From Pseudomonadota bacterium (GTDB lineage: Bacteria; Pseudomonadota; Alphaproteobacteria; Acetobacterales; Acetobacteraceae): a stretch of 53,176 nt of DNA. The position numbers and the translations under genes were made by a program. Below the pieces are notes generated by a model. The model worked only from the letters and a program-made list of their open reading frames with translations, was not told the origin of the DNA and did not search any database. Location of the stretch: NCBI GenBank assembly GCA_021805565.1, contig JAJZFA010000049.1:1-53176 (forward strand), written 5' to 3'. Below, one piece after another: positions 34,943 through 43,417 of this stretch (its first letter is position 1; each line of letters begins with the position of its first letter).

Positions 34943-36262
34943 ATGCTTTCACACGAAGATAACGAAAAGCTGGTCCGCGTCGGCGCGGGGACCCCAATGG
35001 GCGATTTATTTCGCCTTTACTGGATACCTTTCTATCTCTCCAAGGACTTGCTGCCCGACGGCCAGCCAAAACGTGTCAAGCTGCTCGGCGAAGATCTCGT
35101 GGCCTTCCGCGATACTCGCGACCGGGTCGGCCTGATCGCCAATGCTTGCGCCCATCGCGGCGCACCTTTGATGTTCGGACGCAACGAAGATTGCGGCATT
35201 CGTTGCGTCTATCATGGCTGGAAATACGATGTGACCGGCGCGGTGACCGACATGCCGGCCGAACCGCCCACCAGCCGTCTGAAAGAACGTGTTAAAATCA
35301 AGGCCTATCCATGCCAGGAGCGTAATGGCGTGGTCTGGACCTATATGGGGCCGGATCGGGCGCCGCCGCCGCCGCTGCCGGACATGGAGTGGAACCTGGT
35401 CCCGGCGGACAATGTGGCCATTACGGTGCGGGTGCAGGAATGCAACTGGCTACAGGCGCTGGAAGGCGAAGTAGACTCGGCGCACGCCCCTATCCTCCAT
35501 GGTCGGATCGATTCCAAAGGCGCGATCGGCGACTGGATCGCGGCGCGCGACCTCAAGCCGATGTTTCAATGCCAGCGCCAGGATTTCGGCGTCAGCATCG
35601 CCGCGAGGCGCCAACTGGATAACGGCCTACGCTACTGGCGGGTGAACCAGTTTGTACTGCCGTTTTATTCGCTGGTACCGCCGCAATCGAAGTTCCCCGA
35701 ACTCAGCGGACACGCCTGGGTGCCGATGGACGACGAACACACCCTGTGTATCATGTTTTCCTATCACCCGGTGGAACCGCTGCTGGCACGAACCCGCGCC
35801 ATTTTCGATGAAGGACACAACGGCCGCGAAAGCGGACATGCCAGCCGTCACGCCTATGCTCAGAAAAGTACTACCACGCCCTACGCGGATTTTTGGACCA
35901 AATATAATCCGGAAACTGGGTTTGCGTTCGATTACGAGAGCCAGAAAACCACCTGGTTTTCCGGCCTGCCCGGCCTTTGGGTGCAGGATGCGGCGTGTCA
36001 GTCTGGACTCGCCCCGATCTATGACCGCGGGACCGAACACCTGTGCACCAGCGACGCCGGTATCGTCATGGTTCGGCGGGTATTGCTCGACAGCGCGAAC
36101 GACTATCGCCAACACCGCACCCGGCCGCCAGGAGTCGATGATCCGCAGGTGTTTATGGTGCGGGCGCTGTCGATCACGTTGCCGGACGGAACAGACTGGT
36201 CGGAAGCCGGCCGGCCATTCATCAAAGCTTCGTTGGGGAGTGATTTCGGCTATCGGCCTTGA
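34943..36262 (+). CDS. Rieske non-heme iron oxygenase, alpha subunit
   Basis: A 439-residue oxygenase resembling phthalate-4,5-dioxygenase-type and O-demethylase-type alpha subunits. The Rieske [2Fe-2S] site has Cys69-x-His71 and Cys88-x2-His91 (CAHRG, then CVYHGWKYD). The mononuclear iron site uses His181 and His186 in EVDSAHAPILH, with a C-terminal acid. No ferredoxin or reductase gene lies in the window, so electrons must come from elsewhere. It is 18 bases after the dehydrogenase and closes this operon. The CoA genes and this oxygenase together suggest an aromatic or polycyclic substrate. Confidence 0.9.
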   Translation: MLSHEDNEKLVRVGAGTPMGDLFRLYWIPFYLSKDLLPDGQPKRVKLLGEDLVAFRDTRDRVGLIANACAHRGAPLMFGRNEDCGIRCVYHGWKYDVTGAVTDMPAEPPTSRLKERVKIKAYPCQERNGVVWTYMGPDRAPPPPLPDMEWNLVPADNVAITVRVQECNWLQALEGEVDSAHAPILHGRIDSKGAIGDWIAARDLKPMFQCQRQDFGVSIAARRQLDNGLRYWRVNQFVLPFYSLVPPQSKFPELSGHAWVPMDDEHTLCIMFSYHPVEPLLARTRAIFDEGHNGRESGHASRHAYAQKSTTTPYADFWTKYNPETGFAFDYESQKTTWFSGLPGLWVQDAACQSGLAPIYDRGTEHLCTSDAGIVMVRRVLLDSANDYRQHRTRPPGVDDPQVFMVRALSITLPDGTDWSEAGRPFIKASLGSDFGYRP

Positions 36263-36277
36263 ACGGCGTCTGTCCGG

Positions 36278-36451
36278 TCAGTCGTTGTCGCCCGGCCGGT
36301 GGATCACCCCGAGCCGGGCCAGTGCTTCGATCCTGGCGGTGTGATAGCCCAGGATTTCGCACAGGATTTCACCGGAATGCTGGCCGAGCACCGGTGCTGC
36401 AACCGGATCCGCGAGCGGCGTGCAAGAAAGCCGGAATGACAGGGCAATGTT
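36278..36451 (-). pseudogene. CaiB/BaiF CoA-transferase, C-terminal remnant
   Basis: The minus strand encodes about 57 residues like the end of family III CoA transferases: LSFRLSCTPLADPVAAPVLG, QHSGEILCEILGYHTARI and EALARLGVI. The rest of a 400-residue gene is missing. It sits directly behind the Rieske gene on the opposite strand, so it is debris from an earlier arrangement. Confidence 0.7.
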
Positions 36452-36600
36452 CGGAACTGTTCCGCCGCCGGCGTGCTGGTGCTGATAACGACGATGGAAG
36501 GTCTGGATTGCATCCCCGCATCGGCGGGATAGCCGTTCATCGACATGTAGACGCTTTGCGCCTGGCCTATGGGGTCGAACCCCATCCGGTCTTTCAACGG

Positions 36601-36752
36601 CCAGTCGTGGAAGAAGCGTTGAAACAAATTCCGGTCCGGCGCCTGGGCGTTCCTCGGGATATCGCATCGGCGGTGGCGTTTCTGGCATCGGAGGAATCCT
36701 AGTTCATTACAGGGGCGGTCTCGACGTGAATGGCGGGATTTTCATGGCCTGA
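36601..36752 (+). pseudogene. Short-chain dehydrogenase, C-terminal remnant
   Basis: The plus strand encodes VVEEALKQIPVRRLGVP, RDIASAVAFLASEES, then TAG (36700-36702), FITGAV and, in another frame, VNGGIFMA before TGA 36750. This is the SDR tail (PLGRxGxPEEIAxxxxFLAS...ITGxxxxVDGG). One nonsense and one frameshift separate it from a functional end, and the N-terminal part is absent. Confidence 0.7.
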
Positions 36753-36839
36753 GACCGGTACCCACCGGTCGCCGGATGAATCAGGTCTGGAGGGTTGCCG
36801 GGCGTGCCTGACATCGAACAGTAAAAAAGGGAGGATATC

Positions 36840-38048
36840 ATGAAAACTAGCTTGTTCGGGTTTGCCGTTTGCGCGGCGGCTGCCTTGGTTTCGGCGGTGG
36901 CGGTGGCGGTGGCGGTGGCGATGGCGGCCGAGCCGCTGCGAATAGGATTCTTGACCGATATGAATGGCCCAAGTGCCATCAACGACGGTCCAGGTTCCAT
37001 CACGGCGGCCCGGATGGCAATCGCGGATTTTGGCGGTTCGGTGCTAGGACGCCCGATCGAATTGCTGACCGGCGATCATCACAACAAACCGGATGTGGGC
37101 CTGGCGACCGCTAAAGAATGGTACACTGTCAACGGTGTGGATGCCATCATGGATGTCAACAACTCAGCCGTAGCGCTTGGCATTCAGAGTCTGACCCGCG
37201 AGCTGAATAAAGTCTTTCTGATCACGGGCGCGTCGTCTTCGCTGCTGACCGGGAAGAACTGTACCCCAAATAGCGTTCAGTGGCTAACCGACACCTATTC
37301 CCTGTCGCGGGCGGCGGTGATGCCCACGATCGCCGACGGAGGCAAGAGTTTTTACTTTTTGACCGTTGATTATGCGTTCGGCCATGCACTACAGAAAGAC
37401 GCGACATCGGTGCTACAGGCAAACGGCGGAACGCTGGCCGGCGGTGCGTTGCATCCCTATGCGACAACCGATTTTTCGGCTTATTTGATCCAGGCTCAGG
37501 CGTCTGGCGCCCAGGTGCTGGTCTTCGCCGATTCCGGCCAGGACATGGAAAACGCCGTCAAGCAGGCGCAGGAATTCGGCGTCAAGATGCGCCTTGTTCC
37601 GTTGCTGATGCTGATCATGGACGTTCACAGTGTCGGTTTGGACGCGATGCACGGTACACGCTTCGCCGATGTCTTCTACTGGGATTCGAATGATAAAAAC
37701 CGGGCATGGTCGAAACGTTTTTTCGAGGCCGAACACCATATGCCGACGGCGCTGCAGGTCGATGCTTACCGAGCAACGATCCATTATCTGCAAGCGATCC
37801 AGACAGCCGGCACGACCGAGGCCGGGGCAGTGGTGAGGCAGATGAAAAAAGACCCAATCCACGATGTGCTCGGTGACGGCGGAACGATACGCGAAGACGG
37901 GCGGGTCATTCGCGACATGCATTATTACGAAGTAAAATCTTCGGCCGAGTCCAAATATCCCTGGGACTATTACCGCCTGATCCGGGATATTCCGGCTGCT
38001 CAGATTTACCGGCCATTGCCGGAAAGCGAGTGCCCCCTGGTCAGGTAG
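36840..38048 (+). CDS. Periplasmic substrate-binding protein, LivK-like type I
   Basis: A 402-residue ABC-type periplasmic binding protein of the branched-chain-amino-acid/aromatic-acid class (Peripla_BP_6 fold). The signal peptide (about 1-29) contains AVAVAVAVAM produced by a hexanucleotide repeat and is probably cleaved near MAAEPLRIG. The mature start LRIGFLTDMNGPSAIN is the usual first strand and ligand loop. It ends with a Cys-containing tail. No permease or ATPase genes accompany it in the window. It follows the catabolic genes, so a substrate related to that island is likely. GGGAGG lies 5 bases before the ATG. Confidence 0.88.
   Translation: MKTSLFGFAVCAAAALVSAVAVAVAVAMAAEPLRIGFLTDMNGPSAINDGPGSITAARMAIADFGGSVLGRPIELLTGDHHNKPDVGLATAKEWYTVNGVDAIMDVNNSAVALGIQSLTRELNKVFLITGASSSLLTGKNCTPNSVQWLTDTYSLSRAAVMPTIADGGKSFYFLTVDYAFGHALQKDATSVLQANGGTLAGGALHPYATTDFSAYLIQAQASGAQVLVFADSGQDMENAVKQAQEFGVKMRLVPLLMLIMDVHSVGLDAMHGTRFADVFYWDSNDKNRAWSKRFFEAEHHMPTALQVDAYRATIHYLQAIQTAGTTEAGAVVRQMKKDPIHDVLGDGGTIREDGRVIRDMHYYEVKSSAESKYPWDYYRLIRDIPAAQIYRPLPESECPLVR
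36894..36923 (+). repeat. Hexanucleotide repeat in a signal peptide
   Basis: GCGGTG is repeated four times exactly at 36894-36917, followed by the near-copy GCGATG. It encodes alternating Ala-Val in the hydrophobic core of the signal peptide. Confidence 0.85.
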
Positions 38049-38083
38049 GCCGGCAAACGAAGTCATGCCGATACGATCGGCCT

Positions 38084-38115
38084 CCACGGCTTTGCCCCCT
38101 AACGGCAAGCCGTGG
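38084..38115. terminator. Hairpin between convergent genes
   Basis: CCACGGCTTTGCC (38084-38096) pairs with GGCAAGCCGTGG (38104-38115), with one bulged base and a loop of about seven. It lies between the binding-protein gene and parE (topoisomerase IV), which converge here, so it can act in both directions. A T-tract is lacking. Confidence 0.5.
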
Positions 38116-38212
38116 TTCGCGCTCTCGCGCCGCGACGGGACCGGCGGTTTACGGTAAGCTTGGCAGCATTACCGGCGCGCTAACGTAGTCACCGTTCGTG
38201 CTGTCCTTGGGA

Positions 38213-40255
38213 CTACACGTCCACCTCTTCCACCGAACGCGCCCGATCCTGGATAAATGCAAAGCGCAGTTCGGGCCTTCGCCCCATCAAGCTTTCCACC
38301 AGATCGTTCGTCGCGGCGCGCATTTCCGGGACCGCCATCACCTTCAGCAGCGTTCGTTTCGCTGGGTCCATTGTCGTTTCCTTCAACTGGGCGGGTGGCA
38401 TCTCGCCCAACCCCTTAAAGCGACTGACCTCGACCTTGGTGCCGGCCTTAAACGCGCGCCGGACTTTCTGTTCCCGATCCGCATCGTTCATCGCATAGAC
38501 CGATTTCGCCCCCTGGGTTAGCCGGTAGAGTGGCGGCTGTGCCAGGTAAATATGGCCATGCCGCACCAACTCCGGAAGTTCCCGGTAAAAGAACGTTATC
38601 AGCAACGAAGCGATATGGGCACCGTCCACGTCCGCGTCCGTCATGATGATAACGCGGCCGTAACGCAGTTTCGTCCGGTCGAACCGCTCGCCGACCCCGC
38701 ATCCCAGCGCCTCGATCAGGTCTTTCAGTTCCTGGTTCTGTCGCAGCTTATCGGCCGACGCGCTGGCGACGTTCAGGATTTTGCCCCGCAGCGGCAGCAC
38801 CGCCTGCGTTTCGCGGTTGCGGGCCTGTTTCGCGGAACCGCCGGCGGAGTCGCCCTCCACCAGGAAGATTTCGGTTTCGGCGGCGTTCTCTCGGGTGCAG
38901 TCGGTTAGTTTGCCGGGCAGGCGCAGGCGCCGCGTGGGGGATTTTCGCGCGGTGTCTTTGTTTTCCTTGCGGCGAATGCGGTCCTCGGCGCGTTCGATGA
39001 CGAAGGACAGCAGGTTGTCGGCGGACGCCGGGTCGCCTGCGAGGAAATGGTCGAACCGGTCGCGGAGCGCGCCTTCCACCAGGCGGGATGCCTCGGCGCT
39101 GGTCAGTTTTTCTTTGGTCTGGCCTTGGAACTGCGGTTCGCGCAGGAACAGCGACAATTTCGCGGCCACGGGATCGAGCACGTCGTCGGCAACAATTTGG
39201 CCCGCGCGTTTGTTGCCGCGCTGGTCGCCCCAGGCGCGCAGTCCCTTGACCAAGGCGGTCCGGAACCCCGCTTCGTGCGTGCCGCCCTGCACCGTTGGAA
39301 CGGTATTGCAATAAGAGTGCAGGAACCCATCGCCTTGTTCCAGCCAAACGACGGCCCATTCCACCTTGCCGGTGGCTTCGCCGGGCAAGGCCGCTTCGCC
39401 GGCCCAGATGTGCGGCAGTACCTTCGCCAGATCGCCGATATCGGCCGCGAGACTGTCTCGCAGGCCACCCGGAAAGTGCAGCACGGCTTCGGCCGGCACA
39501 TCGTCCTTGCCGCCTTTCAGCAGCGCGGGCGCGCACGTCCATCTTATTTCCACGCCGCGAAACAGATACGCCTTAGACCGGCACAGCCGGTACAGTCTGG
39601 CCGGCACAAACGCCAAAGCGCCGAAGATTTCGGTATCTGGCTTGAAGCGGATGGACGTGCCGCGCCGGTTATGCACGGGACCGGCGGCGACCAGCTTCGT
39701 CGTGGGTTTGCCTTTGGCGTAGGATTGTTTCCATAACGCGCGATCGCGGGCGACCTCGACTTCCATGATTTCCGACAGCGCGTTGACGACGGAACTGCCG
39801 ACGCCGTGCAGGCCGCCCGATGTCGCGTAGGCTTTGCCGCCGAATTTTCCGCCGGAGTGCAAAGTCGTCAGAATCACTTCCAGGGCGCTGAGCGCTTTGA
39901 ATTTCGGGTGCGGATCGACCGGGATGCCGCGGCCGTTGTCGCGCACTGTCAGCCAATTACCATCTTCCAGCGTTACGTCAATGAAGCTGGCATGGCCCGC
40001 CACGGCCTCATCCATCGCGTTATCGAGAATTTCCGCCGCCAGATGATGCAATGCCGCTTCGTCGGTACCGCCAATATACATGCCGGGGCGTTTGCGAACC
40101 GGTTCAAGTCCTTCCAGTACCTCGATATCCTTGGCGGAGTAGTCGGAATCGTCGCGCGCCGACTGCGGCCGCCGGGTGTCTGGATCGGTCTTTACCGGTT
40201 TCGCAAGCGGCTTTGGCGCGGGTTTGGCCGAGCCTGTGCCGAACAAATCGTTCAT
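38213..40255 (-). CDS. parE: DNA topoisomerase IV subunit B
   Basis: A 680-residue type IIA topoisomerase ATPase subunit. The GHKL ATPase core carries VRKRPGMYIGGTDE, the Mg-binding Asn in ILDNAMDEA, DNGRGIP and GLHGVGSSVVNAL. The TOPRIM domain shows the family-defining EGDSAGGSA and the DADVDGAH triad. It works with ParC to decatenate daughter chromosomes. The DADVDGAHI and short C-terminus fit ParE rather than GyrB. The first 35 residues are a Pro/Lys-rich extension. A 3'-convergent gene and a repeat-bearing gap flank it. Confidence 0.95.
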   Translation of the reverse strand: MNDLFGTGSAKPAPKPLAKPVKTDPDTRRPQSARDDSDYSAKDIEVLEGLEPVRKRPGMYIGGTDEAALHHLAAEILDNAMDEAVAGHASFIDVTLEDGNWLTVRDNGRGIPVDPHPKFKALSALEVILTTLHSGGKFGGKAYATSGGLHGVGSSVVNALSEIMEVEVARDRALWKQSYAKGKPTTKLVAAGPVHNRRGTSIRFKPDTEIFGALAFVPARLYRLCRSKAYLFRGVEIRWTCAPALLKGGKDDVPAEAVLHFPGGLRDSLAADIGDLAKVLPHIWAGEAALPGEATGKVEWAVVWLEQGDGFLHSYCNTVPTVQGGTHEAGFRTALVKGLRAWGDQRGNKRAGQIVADDVLDPVAAKLSLFLREPQFQGQTKEKLTSAEASRLVEGALRDRFDHFLAGDPASADNLLSFVIERAEDRIRRKENKDTARKSPTRRLRLPGKLTDCTRENAAETEIFLVEGDSAGGSAKQARNRETQAVLPLRGKILNVASASADKLRQNQELKDLIEALGCGVGERFDRTKLRYGRVIIMTDADVDGAHIASLLITFFYRELPELVRHGHIYLAQPPLYRLTQGAKSVYAMNDADREQKVRRAFKAGTKVEVSRFKGLGEMPPAQLKETTMDPAKRTLLKVMAVPEMRAATNDLVESLMGRRPELRFAFIQDRARSVEEVDV

Positions 40256-40614
40256 GCTGTGTTCCCAACTTTCCGCCGCACCCTACACGGCGGCGGGCGG
40301 ATTCGGCAACTGGATTGAGGGGAGGCAGGCCAGGATCGGTGGTGGCAGCGACACGGAACAGTGTGGGTCGCAGGATGCTGAGGCAACGCTCGCGAATAAA
40401 TCCGTCAGCCCACCGATAAAGCTGCCCACTTAAACAAGGCCACAGGGCATGCTCGGCCCGGCAACCCGGAAATCTCGGCGGATGTCCGGCCAAGCCTATC
40501 ATTAGCGGCCACCGAAGTATCGCGATGGAGGGTGGGATATTGCGTTCCAGTCGCAACGGACATTCCGCCCGATCAATGATCGGCCGCGCTACGAACAGCC
40601 GTAGCCGCAACGAA
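40256..40614. other. Intergenic gap of 359 bases
   Basis: The gap lies behind the coupled small gene and ahead of parE. No gene is evident. It contains dispersed-repeat copy C (40404-40457) and presumably the parE promoter. Confidence 0.55.
40404..40457 (+). repeat. Dispersed repeat, copy C
   Basis: It aligns end to end with copy B (21381-21434), with about 44 of 54 bases identical by eye. Shared blocks are CCGATAAAGCTGCCC, AAACAA and GGC at the end. Confidence 0.75.
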
Positions 40615-40917
40615 TTAAGCGGGCCAGCCGCTGCCCACCCGCAGCCGGTTCCCACCCGCGCCGTCCATTGCGTTGCGCAACCCAGACAACAGCGCCACCA
40701 CGGATGGTGCGGCCCGGGCCGGACGACCCGCTGCCGCCCGTTCCGGGGTTTGGTAAAACCAGCGCAACGGACGCATATCGGTGTTCGCCCGCGCCACGGT
40801 GAACACACCCGTTCCGGTCTGGATGGCGAGATCGTTGTCCCGGACAACGATCCCTCCCTCGACTTCCCATAGTTTCAGGCAATCCAGCAGCAATCCCCGA
40901 AGCTGCGCGTCGGTCAC
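40615..40917 (-). CDS. Hypothetical protein coupled to the hydantoinase gene
   Basis: A 100-residue protein starting with GTG that overlaps the hydantoinase stop codon (GTGA), so translation is likely coupled. It reads TDAQLRGLLLDCLKLWEVEG, then IVVRDNDLAIQTGTGVFTVAR and WFYQTPERAAAGRPARAAPS. I do not recognise a family. The first 65 residues look well folded, the tail is Arg/Gly-rich. It may be a small regulatory or accessory subunit. Confidence 0.6.
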   Translation of the reverse strand: MTDAQLRGLLLDCLKLWEVEGGIVVRDNDLAIQTGTGVFTVARANTDMRPLRWFYQTPERAAAGRPARAAPSVVALLSGLRNAMDGAGGNRLRVGSGWPA

Positions 40918-42341
40918 AGGCGAGGCGCCGCCAGCATGTCGGGCGCCATCCGGCGGTGCTGCCACTGTCCATCGTCCAGGCTGCCTTTGAAAACACCATT
41001 CTCCACCACGACTTTTCCGCGCAACACCGTCAGGCTCGGCCATGCATCCATGGTGCGGCCCTCCCACGGTGTGTAATCCGCCTCATGCAGATCCTCCGCC
41101 CGGATAACCCGCCGGTCCGCCGGATCGAGCACGCAAATATCGGCATCCGATCCGGCCGCGAGCGCGCCTTTACGCGGATACAGGCCCATGATTTTCGCCG
41201 CGTTGGTGGAAACAAGATCGACAAAGCGCTTTAACGAATAGCCGCGTTTGCCGACCATTTCGGTATACATCAGCGCCACCCGCGGCTCGACGCCGGCGTT
41301 GCCGCCCGTGGTATCGTCGATGCGCGATCCTTGCAGTTTCTGCTTTAAGGTGCAGCAGATTTCATCGGTCGCGACGCAGTTGATGGATCCATCCAGCGTG
41401 CCTTGCCACAACGCCGCATGATCCTCCGGACCTTTCAGCGACGGGTAGGTGTGATAGATTTGCCCGTTCGGCTTTTTATAGTCTTCGCTGGAGTAAAGCA
41501 TATACTGGTGCAAAGATTCGCCATAGATCGGCACGCCGCGCAACCGAGCCTCGCGGATAGCGGAAACGCCGGTGGCAGCGGAAACGTGCATCATATACAG
41601 GGCGGTTCCGGGAACTTTCTCGGCGAGCCGGATGATCCGCCGGAACGATACGTCTTCGGACAGCGTATTGTGGACTTCGGCCATATGTTCGAACCCGGTG
41701 CGGCCCTCGCGAATCAATTTGCCGTACATGTGCATAACAATATCGTTGTCTTCCGAGTGAATAACCCCCAGCCCCCGATTTGCCGCCAGAACCTGAAATA
41801 TTTCCCAGATATCGCCGAAATCGACCATTCTTCCCTTGCGGCTGGGGGTGATATCGGTGGTGAAAATCTTGACCGTGGGAAAGCCCGACTGGATCGCTTC
41901 GCCAATCTGGCCGGGTAAATCGATCGGCAATGCGCCTTCCACCATCAAATGCTGGGCGTAATCGCACGCGGTATGGCCCTTCCAGTCGCGTTCCCGGTTT
42001 TCGATGGCGTCCCGGACATCCTTGCCCTGGGATGCGCGCGTAAAATCGATCATCGTGGTGGTTCCGCCATGCACCGCGGCTATGCTGACAACATCGGGCG
42101 GGGCGGTTTCGGTTGGGATTCCATCGGGGCCTGGAAGGTGCCATTTGCAATGCACATGCGGATCGATTCCGCCGGGCATAACGATTTTTCCGGTCGCGTC
42201 GATTACGCGGGTACCCTCCGGTACGGAAATGGCGCCGGGCGCGGCGATGGCGGCGATTGTCCCGCCGGCGATTAAAATGTCATGCGCGCCGACACCCTGC
42301 GGCGTTACTACGGTGTCGCCACGGATCACCAGATCGATCAT
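40914..42341 (-). CDS. hydA: Dihydropyrimidinase / D-hydantoinase
   Basis: A 475-residue amidohydrolase opening dihydropyrimidine or hydantoin rings. The binuclear zinc site is complete: His62 and His64 (PHVHCKW), carboxylated Lys158 (PTVKIF), His195 (VIHSED), His252 (MMHVSA) and Asp326 (ATDEIC). The CCT after Asp326 and the C-terminal VVENG match the D-hydantoinase family. Start is MIDLVIRGD; the frame is open 83 codons further upstream over the divergent spacer but this is not coding. It is divergent from an FAH-family gene (130 bases). Confidence 0.92.
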   Translation of the reverse strand: MIDLVIRGDTVVTPQGVGAHDILIAGGTIAAIAAPGAISVPEGTRVIDATGKIVMPGGIDPHVHCKWHLPGPDGIPTETAPPDVVSIAAVHGGTTTMIDFTRASQGKDVRDAIENRERDWKGHTACDYAQHLMVEGALPIDLPGQIGEAIQSGFPTVKIFTTDITPSRKGRMVDFGDIWEIFQVLAANRGLGVIHSEDNDIVMHMYGKLIREGRTGFEHMAEVHNTLSEDVSFRRIIRLAEKVPGTALYMMHVSAATGVSAIREARLRGVPIYGESLHQYMLYSSEDYKKPNGQIYHTYPSLKGPEDHAALWQGTLDGSINCVATDEICCTLKQKLQGSRIDDTTGGNAGVEPRVALMYTEMVGKRGYSLKRFVDLVSTNAAKIMGLYPRKGALAAGSDADICVLDPADRRVIRAEDLHEADYTPWEGRTMDAWPSLTVLRGKVVVENGVFKGSLDDGQWQHRRMAPDMLAAPRL

Positions 42342-42471
42342 CGCTTGCTCCCTTGCACTGTCGGTTTCATCGTCGCCTGTCCCGGTGTCATCGGCAAGAC
42401 GGGGCCGGCGGCGACTTGCGGCGCCATCCGGCCCGCCGTATCGGTATCGCCTGGGAAACAGGAGCGTCGTC

Positions 42472-43305
42472 ATGAAATTACTGAGCTTCCGCCGTCCGGA
42501 TGGCACCGAAAGCTGGGGCATCGTTAAGAATGAGGGCGTGATCGATCTGGGATGCCGCGCGCCGGGATTGAAGCACGCGTTGTGGGCCATGACATCCCTG
42601 GCCGAGGAAGCCGCGAGGCACGCGGATTTTCAACTGGCGGACCTGACCTTGTTGCCGCCGATTCCCGATCCGGACAAAATCCTGTGCGTCGGGCTGAATT
42701 ATATCAGCCACATCAAGGAAGGCGGACGCGAACCGCCGCCGAAGCCGATTATTTTTACGCGCTATCCGAATTCTCAGGTTGGGCACGGTCAGGCGATGGT
42801 GCGGCCCAAGGCCTCGGAAACCTTCGATTATGAGGGCGAACTGGCGGTGGTCATCGGGCGCCGCTGCCGGCATGTGAAAAAGGCGGACTGGCAGAGCGTG
42901 GTGGCGGGCTATTCCTGTTATAACGATGGGTCGATCCGGGAATGGCAGCGGCATTCCTCGCAGTTCATTCCGGGCAAGAATTTCTACAAATCCGGGGCGT
43001 TCGGCCCGTGGATCGTCACGCCAGATGAAATGGGCGACCCGACCAAAGCCCATCTCATGAGCCGGCTGAACGGGGTGGAACAGCAGCACGCCACCATCGA
43101 CGACCTATGCTTCGATATCCCGTCGTTGATCGAATACTGTTCCACATTTACGCAGTTGGAAGCCGGCGATGTGATCGCCACTGGCACCACGGGCGGGGTA
43201 GGGGCTTATCAGACTCCGCCGCTGTGGATGAAGCCCGGCGACACGATCGAGGTGGAAATCGGCGGGATCGGGATTTTGCGCAATCCCATTATCGGGGAAG
43301 ATTGA
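42472..43305 (+). CDS. Fumarylacetoacetate-hydrolase (FAH) family protein
   Basis: A 277-residue protein of the FAH superfamily, which cleaves C-C bonds in beta-diketo or oxalocrotonate-like acids or decarboxylates oxaloacetate. The metal-binding core is DYEGELAVVIG (about 121-131), preceded by LNYISHIKEGG and followed by GTTGGVGAYQTPPLWMKPGDTIEVEI. It begins at MKLLSFRRP with AGGAG in front. The upstream open frame overlaps the hydantoinase and is not coding. It might act downstream of ring cleavage, but there is no partner gene to prove it. Confidence 0.88.
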   Translation: MKLLSFRRPDGTESWGIVKNEGVIDLGCRAPGLKHALWAMTSLAEEAARHADFQLADLTLLPPIPDPDKILCVGLNYISHIKEGGREPPPKPIIFTRYPNSQVGHGQAMVRPKASETFDYEGELAVVIGRRCRHVKKADWQSVVAGYSCYNDGSIREWQRHSSQFIPGKNFYKSGAFGPWIVTPDEMGDPTKAHLMSRLNGVEQQHATIDDLCFDIPSLIEYCSTFTQLEAGDVIATGTTGGVGAYQTPPLWMKPGDTIEVEIGGIGILRNPIIGED

Positions 43306-43417
43306 TCCGGCGCGCGGTTTCGCGGGTTGGGAAAGTTTAACCGGCTCAACGATAGTGCGGACCGGCGCGACTTCGATAAGCCATCGTTTTGCCAGAGTCT
43401 GGTAATACCAGCCCACA

